Positions 12,610 to 16,009 of a stretch of 16,009 nucleotides of DNA are shown here, one piece after another. The position numbers and the translations under genes were made by a program. A model generated the notes under the pieces. The model saw nothing but the letters and a program-made list of their open reading frames with translations, was not told the DNA's origin and did not search any database. Origin of the DNA: Bradyrhizobium sp. CCH5-F6 (lineage in GTDB: Bacteria > Pseudomonadota > Alphaproteobacteria > Rhizobiales > Xanthobacteraceae); the NCBI RefSeq assembly GCF_001556045.1, contig NZ_LSIC01000136.1:1-16009 (forward strand), in the 5' to 3' direction. Positions within the stretch are counted from its first letter, which is position 1. Every line of letters begins with the position of its first letter.

Positions 12610-12934
12610 ACAGTCGCCATCAGAAAGTTAAGACCGCCTCAGCCTGGCCCCTTCGTCGGACAACACGAAGCGCAGATATGATGGCGTTTAGCGCGACGCC
12701 AAACGCGGCGGCCGGGGAATCTATGACTTTACCGCGGCTAGATCCGCGCAAACGGAAAGCCCTCCGACTGTTCGGACGACGCAAATGCCCATCGCTGATG
12801 AACTCCAGTGCGGCGCGTTCAATCCACAACGACGGTGACCTATCCCCACAGTCGCGCAGGTGGCTCTGGCGTGGTTTGGGCGACTCACGCTAACCCATCA
12901 ATCTCAACCGCCTCACTGCACCAAAAGGACAAAA
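12610..12934. other. 325-bp stretch without a supported gene
   Basis: Open frames exist on both strands (for example plus 12606-12893 and minus 12620-12829), but they have no ribosome site, no protein pattern I recognise and mutually overlapping positions. I see no repeat or hairpin of note. Confidence 0.4.
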
Positions 12935-13117
12935 ATGGTTGCAGCCAACCGTGAACTGCCGGCTTCTGGTTATGCGCTCGAAGTGGACGGCCGACTCAAA
13001 ACCGAATTTGCAACCAAAGACGGCGCAAGGGCAGGTGGAGAAGAACTAAAGAAACGTTTTCCCATGCTTCAGATCAGGATCTATGACGCGCAGACGAATT
13101 CGCGCGAGGAAATTTAG
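12935..13117 (+). CDS. Small hypothetical protein, 60 aa
   Basis: The product begins MVAANRELPASGYALEVDGR and continues LKTEFATKDGARAGGEELKK and RFPMLQIRIYDAQ. It looks like a compact alpha/beta fold with a charged C-terminus. ATG 12935 has AAAAGGAC just upstream, a good ribosome site; the longer frame from 12860 is not needed. It resembles short hypothetical proteins of Rhizobiales (recall), with no assigned function. It ends 66 bp before the left repeat of the IS110-type element. Confidence 0.65.
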   Translation: MVAANRELPASGYALEVDGRLKTEFATKDGARAGGEELKKRFPMLQIRIYDAQTNSREEI

Positions 13118-13183
13118 CTCAAGTCTAGGCGGATTCTCTGCTTGTGCGCATCCGCTAGCCGCGGACCGGGCTCTCGTGTTGGG

Positions 13184-13196
13184 GTGGACGGCCCCC
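13184..13196 (+). repeat. IS1111-type left subterminal inverted repeat
   Basis: GTGGACGGCCCCC, an exact inverted match of 14561-14573, 58 bp upstream of the transposase start. Confidence 0.82.
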
Positions 13197-13254
13197 TTCC
13201 GCCACACTGCGTGGCAAGATGAGGTCGTCGCTGACCCAAACGAAGGAGCCGCCC

Positions 13255-14295
13255 GTGGAAACGATTGTTCGCATCGGTTTGGATACGTCAAAGAGCGTAT
13301 TTCAGTTGCATGGCGTTGACGGGACCGAGCAGCCGGTTTTACGGCGTAAGTTGAGGCGCGGACAGGTTTTGGAGTTCTTCAGTCGTTTGCCGCCTGCGCT
13401 TGTCGCGATGGAGGCGTGCGGGGCATCGCACTATTGGGCGCGGGAGTTGCAATCGCTCGGGCACGAGGTGGTGATGATCCCGCCGCAATATGTCAAACCG
13501 TATGTGCAGCGCGGGAAATCCGACGCTGCGGACGCCGAGGCAATTTGCGAGGCGGCAAGCCGGCCGAAACTGCGCAAAAACTTTGTGCCTATCAAAAGCC
13601 CCGAGCAGCAGGGCGCACAGATGGTGGCGCGCGTGCGCAACCAGTTCATCGGTAGGCGGACCCAGCTCGCCAACTCGATCCGCGGCTATGCCGCGGAATT
13701 CAGCTTTACAGCGCCCAAGGGACTTTCGCGGCTTCAACAATTGCTGATCGACATTCAGGCTGACGCGACAGTCCCGGAGTTGACGAAGGAGTTGGTGGAC
13801 GCTTTGGCAACAGAACTGACGCGCGTCGATGACCAGATCGCCAAGCTCGACAAGAAGCTCATGCAACTACACCGGAGTAACGAGATGAGCCGACGGCTGG
13901 CGGCTATTCCGGGCGTTGGTCCGATCGGCGCGACGCTGCTGTCGATCAAGGTCGTGGATGCACGCGCGTTCAAGTCGGCAAGAAATTTTGCCGCCTGGCT
14001 TGGCCTGACACCAAAGAATCACTCGACGGCCGGAAAGAACCGGCTTGGCGTGATTACACGCGCCGGTGACGGCATGTTGCGAACCGTTTTGGTGGCCGGC
14101 GCGACGGCTGTGATCGCAGATATGCGCCGACGGGAAAGTCGCTCCTGGCCTTGGCTGAAAGACATCATCGCACGCAAGCCGCCGAAGCTGGTGGCCATAG
14201 CGTTGGCAAACAAGCTGGCGCGGATCGCCTGGAAACTGATGGTCAGCGGCGAGCGGTACCGACCTGCAAGCAACGTCATGCCGATGCCGACATAG
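13255..14295 (+). CDS. IS110-family (DEDD) transposase/recombinase
   Basis: A 346-aa recombinase. The N-terminal RuvC-like domain has the full DEDD set: D10 (GLDTSKS), E53 (VAMEACG), D90 and D93 (KSDAADAE). A coiled-coil spacer leads to the C-terminal Transposase_20 domain with AAIPGVGPIGATLL and the NHSTAGKNRLG motif, whose serine (S257) is the expected nucleophile. GTG 13255 is chosen because AAGGAG lies 6 nt upstream and family proteins start at this point; ATG 13219 would add 12 unrelated residues. IS110 enzymes use an RNA guide encoded in the element to choose target and donor sites. No lesion is seen. Confidence 0.95.
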   Translation: METIVRIGLDTSKSVFQLHGVDGTEQPVLRRKLRRGQVLEFFSRLPPALVAMEACGASHYWARELQSLGHEVVMIPPQYVKPYVQRGKSDAADAEAICEAASRPKLRKNFVPIKSPEQQGAQMVARVRNQFIGRRTQLANSIRGYAAEFSFTAPKGLSRLQQLLIDIQADATVPELTKELVDALATELTRVDDQIAKLDKKLMQLHRSNEMSRRLAAIPGVGPIGATLLSIKVVDARAFKSARNFAAWLGLTPKNHSTAGKNRLGVITRAGDGMLRTVLVAGATAVIADMRRRESRSWPWLKDIIARKPPKLVAIALANKLARIAWKLMVSGERYRPASNVMPMPT

Positions 14296-14560
14296 ACTTG
14301 AACGAAATGCAGAGCTTGGCGCCAGACCGGCAGGTTTGACGCTGGGGGCGGAACTTGCAGGACAGGAAGAGGTGGTACGTTCGGCGCGAGCCGGTCAGTG
14401 AAATGCTCCGCTCGGTTTACCGGCAGAAAATGCCGCTCTCGTGTTTGGATCTCACTGTCCGCGAAGCCCATCTTGGCCAGTGGTCGCAAGACCTGAAAAC
14501 AGGCCGGACATATGAGCGCAAGCGATCCGAGCATGCTGCCAGAGCCAATCCTTGCAAGTC
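14296..14560 (+). ncRNA. Candidate bridge/seek RNA region of the IS1111-type element
   Basis: The 265 bp between the transposase stop and the right repeat hold no gene. In IS1111-type elements this end encodes the guide RNA that pairs with target and donor DNA. Small stems are visible, for example CCTG-AAAA-CAGG at about 14502-14513, but I could not derive the full fold or the guide loops by eye. The RNA is expected from the family, not demonstrated; its ends are unknown. Confidence 0.4.
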
Positions 14561-14573
14561 GGGGGCCGTCCAC
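14561..14573 (-). repeat. IS1111-type right subterminal inverted repeat
   Basis: GGGGGCCGTCCAC, an exact inverted match of 13184-13196, 265 bp after the transposase stop. Confidence 0.82.
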
Positions 14574-14666
14574 ATATGAACCGAGCCGCTGACGCTTCTC
14601 GGCCGTCCCGGCTTCGATCCCTTGCGCGATACGGTGTCGCTCGCCGGAGGCTCTCGCGTTAGGGGC

Positions 14667-14703
14667 CGCCGGCATTGCATGCCGGCGCCGCTATCACTGC
14701 CCC
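14667..14703 (+). repeat. REP-like palindromic unit, copy 1
   Basis: A 9-bp stem CGCCGGCAT/ATGCCGGCG with a TGC loop (14667-14687) is followed by the tail CCGCTATCACTGCCCC. Copy 2 lies 88 bp downstream with the same architecture. Confidence 0.7.
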
Positions 14704-14754
14704 GAACGCGGGTGCCTTGTTAACCGGTCTCGCGACTGCAGTCGCCTCGGTGCC

Positions 14755-14791
14755 CGCGGGCATTGCATGCCCGCGTCGCTATCACTGCCCC
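14755..14791 (+). repeat. REP-like palindromic unit, copy 2
   Basis: The stem CGCGGGCAT/ATGCCCGCG with a TGC loop (14755-14775) is followed by TCGCTATCACTGCCCC. It differs from copy 1 by one swapped base pair in the stem and one tail base. Confidence 0.7.
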
Positions 14792-14833
14792 TTCGTCGGC
14801 TGCCTTCTCTCTTGCCTCCGCTGCGCTTCGGCC

Positions 14834-15238
14834 TCAAAGGGACGGCGCTGACCAGTCGTATGGCAACTCTGCGCGTGCCAACGGTGTGCTCGGTTCTTCG
14901 GTTCGAGGGTGGCGTGGCTGCCAAGCCAATTGTATTGGGGTCGTCGCGGGGCGTCGGCCCGCCTTGGCGCATTTGCGGCGGCGCAGCCGGCTGGCGAGAT
15001 CGTGCACGAAGGTGGCCGGCGGATGCTTCACCGCCGCGAGGTTGACCTCGCTCGGCGTCTTGCAGCGCGCGCACCTGATCTCAAGCCAGGGGTGGCCTCC
15101 ATTTACGGCGAATGCGCGCTCCGTGTCCCCGTCACCGTCGCGGAGAGTGAGAGTGCGGGCCGGGTCCGACGCGACGGGTTGAAGATCGGGGGAGAGGCCT
15201 CCGGCGCCCGTCGCGGAGAACCGCGATGTCTGGACATA
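14834..15238 (-). pseudogene. Probable remnant of a zinc-ribbon hypothetical gene
   Basis: The minus strand is open from 15238 to the stop at 14834 with strongly gene-like, GC-ending codons up to about 14950. It reads RTLTLRDGDGDTERAFAVNG, then HPWLEIRCARCKTPSEVNLA and FVHDLASRLRRRKCAKAGRR. This looks like a small zinc-ribbon protein. The first knuckle CARC is intact, but the second is R-R-K-C, with CGC where a Cys codon (TGC) would be expected. There is no ATG, GTG or TTG in the frame before GTG at about 15033, which is inside the domain, and the tail after GRRPATT loses any pattern. I infer a decayed gene antisense to the ArdC leader. I cannot name the family. Confidence 0.4.
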
Positions 15239-15972
15239 CCGCCCGAGTTCGTGCCGGCAACGACCGAACGAGCCTTTACACCGAAATCACTGACAAGATC
15301 ATAGCCGAGCTGGAGGCCGGCCGTTTTCCGTGGGTTCAGCCCTGGGGGACGGCGTCGATCAAGGCGCCGCTCGCGATGCCGCGCAACGCGTCGACGCAGC
15401 GCGGATATTCCGGGATTAACGTGCTGATCCTATGGGGTGCCGTTATCGAGCACGGCTTTTCGGGACAGAGCTGGCTTACCTTCCGCCAGGCACTCCGGCT
15501 CGGCGGCCATGTCAGAAAGGGCGAGCGGGGAACGACCGTCGTCTATGCCGATCGCTTCACCCCAGACGACGAACGTCGGCGCGCCACGGAGGCCGGCGAG
15601 GAGCCGGGTGCCATCCCGTTTCTCAAGCGCTTTACCGTCTTTAACACGGATCAATGCGATGGCTTGCCCGAGGATGTCGCTGCTTTGGTGGTCCCGCCGC
15701 CACCAGGCCAGATTGAGCCGCGAGCCGAGGCCTTGATCGCGGCGACCGGCGCGGATTTCCGCATCGGCGGTGCGCGCGCCTACTACAACACGACGGGCGA
15801 TTTCGTACAGGTGCCGCCGCCGGCTGCCTATTTCGAACCGATCAACTGGCACCGGACCGCTTTCCATGAGCTCGGTCATTGGACCGGCCAGGCATCCCGC
15901 CTCAACCGCGACCACACCGGTTCGTTCGGCTCAAAATCATACGCGCGCGAAGAGCTGGTCGCCTTATCTTGA
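15226..15972 (+). CDS. ArdC-type antirestriction metallopeptidase, C-terminally truncated
   Basis: ArdC-like proteins pair an N-terminal ssDNA-binding domain (DUF1738) with a zincin-like peptidase domain and protect incoming plasmid DNA from restriction. Here LYTEITDKIIAELEAG, FPWVQPWG, RGYSGINVLILWG and SWLTFRQALRLGGHVRKGER match the N-terminal domain. The zinc motif H214-E-L-G-H218 is present. ATG 15226 has GGAG 7 nt upstream. The product stops after YAREELVALS (248 aa). Relatives I know continue EELVAEM and run to about 300 aa, so the third metal ligand region and C-terminus are missing. Sequence after about 15963 is unrelated, suggesting an insertion or rearrangement whose rest lies beyond the window. 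Probably inactive as a peptidase, though DNA binding could remain. Confidence 0.8.
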   Translation: MSGHTARVRAGNDRTSLYTEITDKIIAELEAGRFPWVQPWGTASIKAPLAMPRNASTQRGYSGINVLILWGAVIEHGFSGQSWLTFRQALRLGGHVRKGERGTTVVYADRFTPDDERRRATEAGEEPGAIPFLKRFTVFNTDQCDGLPEDVAALVVPPPPGQIEPRAEALIAATGADFRIGGARAYYNTTGDFVQVPPPAAYFEPINWHRTAFHELGHWTGQASRLNRDHTGSFGSKSYAREELVALS

Positions 15973-16009
15973 CTCTGTGATCCTGTCTCAGAATCAGGCA
16001 TGGAGCCGC

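Larger units (their letters stand above)
13184..14573 (+). mobile_element. IS110-family element of IS1111 type
   Basis: The element is defined by 13-bp perfect inverted repeats (GTGGACGGCCCCC at 13184-13196, reverse complement at 14561-14573) around one transposase gene. Subterminal inverted repeats and a long non-coding tail after the transposase are typical of the IS1111 subgroup. In that group the real ends lie a few bases outside the repeats, so the exact borders are uncertain by several nucleotides. The transposase is complete, so the element may be active. It lies between a small hypothetical gene and a REP-like repeat pair. Confidence 0.85.
14574..14833. other. Non-coding stretch with REP-like repeats
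   Basis: No gene is supported between the IS1111-type element and the zinc-ribbon remnant. The notable content is the two related hairpins at 14667-14703 and 14755-14791. A further short palindrome, CGACTGCAGTCG, lies at 14733-14744. Confidence 0.5.

Noticed and set aside
14019..14675. 218-aa minus-strand open frame crossing the IS1111-type right end
   Set aside because: It runs from flanking DNA through the element end into the antisense of the transposase, so it cannot be an ancestral gene.
14667..14791. CRISPR array
   Set aside because: There are only two related units 88 bp apart, each an internal hairpin plus tail, without a repeat-spacer ladder or cas genes.

Overview
The window is high-GC DNA that reads like the accessory genome of an alphaproteobacterium. 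Several small proteins (start codons near 8847, 10410, 10639, 12285 and 12935), the SRAP remnant and the ArdC-like protein resemble sequences I associate with Bradyrhizobiaceae and other Rhizobiales. That placement rests on recall, not on a search. The mix of intact defence genes, decayed genes, two insertion sequences and antirestriction or regulatory fragments suggests a genomic island or a chromosomally integrated element.

Layout. (1) 1-535: a winged-helix regulator or replication-type protein whose 5' end lies outside the window. (2) 543-649: a tRNA-like gene with perfect acceptor, D and T arms and an encoded CCA, but a 36-nt anticodon loop. (3) 710-5476, minus strand: a probable operon. 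It runs from the wreck of a HigBA-type toxin-antitoxin pair, through a DUF2130 coiled-coil protein with a nuclease-like D/E-x-K core, to an MmeI-like single-chain restriction-modification enzyme. The last two genes overlap by ATGA. (4) 5518-8202, plus strand, divergent: a large zinc-hook AAA ATPase of the PrrC/RloC (AAA_13) type with a possible anticodon-nuclease C-terminus. (5) 8211-10639, minus strand: small hypothetical genes and a badly broken SRAP (YedK/HMCES-like) pseudogene. (6) 10772-12238: an intact IS630-family element with 19-bp terminal repeats flanked by TA. It carries its own divergent LexA-like winged-helix gene. (7) 12285-13117: short host-type genes, one apparently frameshifted. 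(8) About 13184-14573: an intact IS110-family element of the IS1111 type, with 13-bp subterminal repeats and a long 3' non-coding region expected to hold its guide (bridge/seek) RNA. (9) 14667-14791: two REP-like hairpins with a compensatory base-pair change. (10) 14834-15238, minus strand: a probable zinc-ribbon gene remnant. (11) 15226-15972: an ArdC-type antirestriction metallopeptidase cut short just after its HExxH motif.

The most interesting part is 543-8202. A self-contained restriction-modification enzyme is co-transcribed with a second nuclease-like protein. A divergent ATPase resembles the guard nucleases (PrrC, RloC) that cleave tRNA anticodon loops when restriction is inhibited. 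At the end of the same block sits a tRNA-like gene altered exactly in the anticodon loop. Treating these parts as one system is my inference; each part is supported separately by the sequence.
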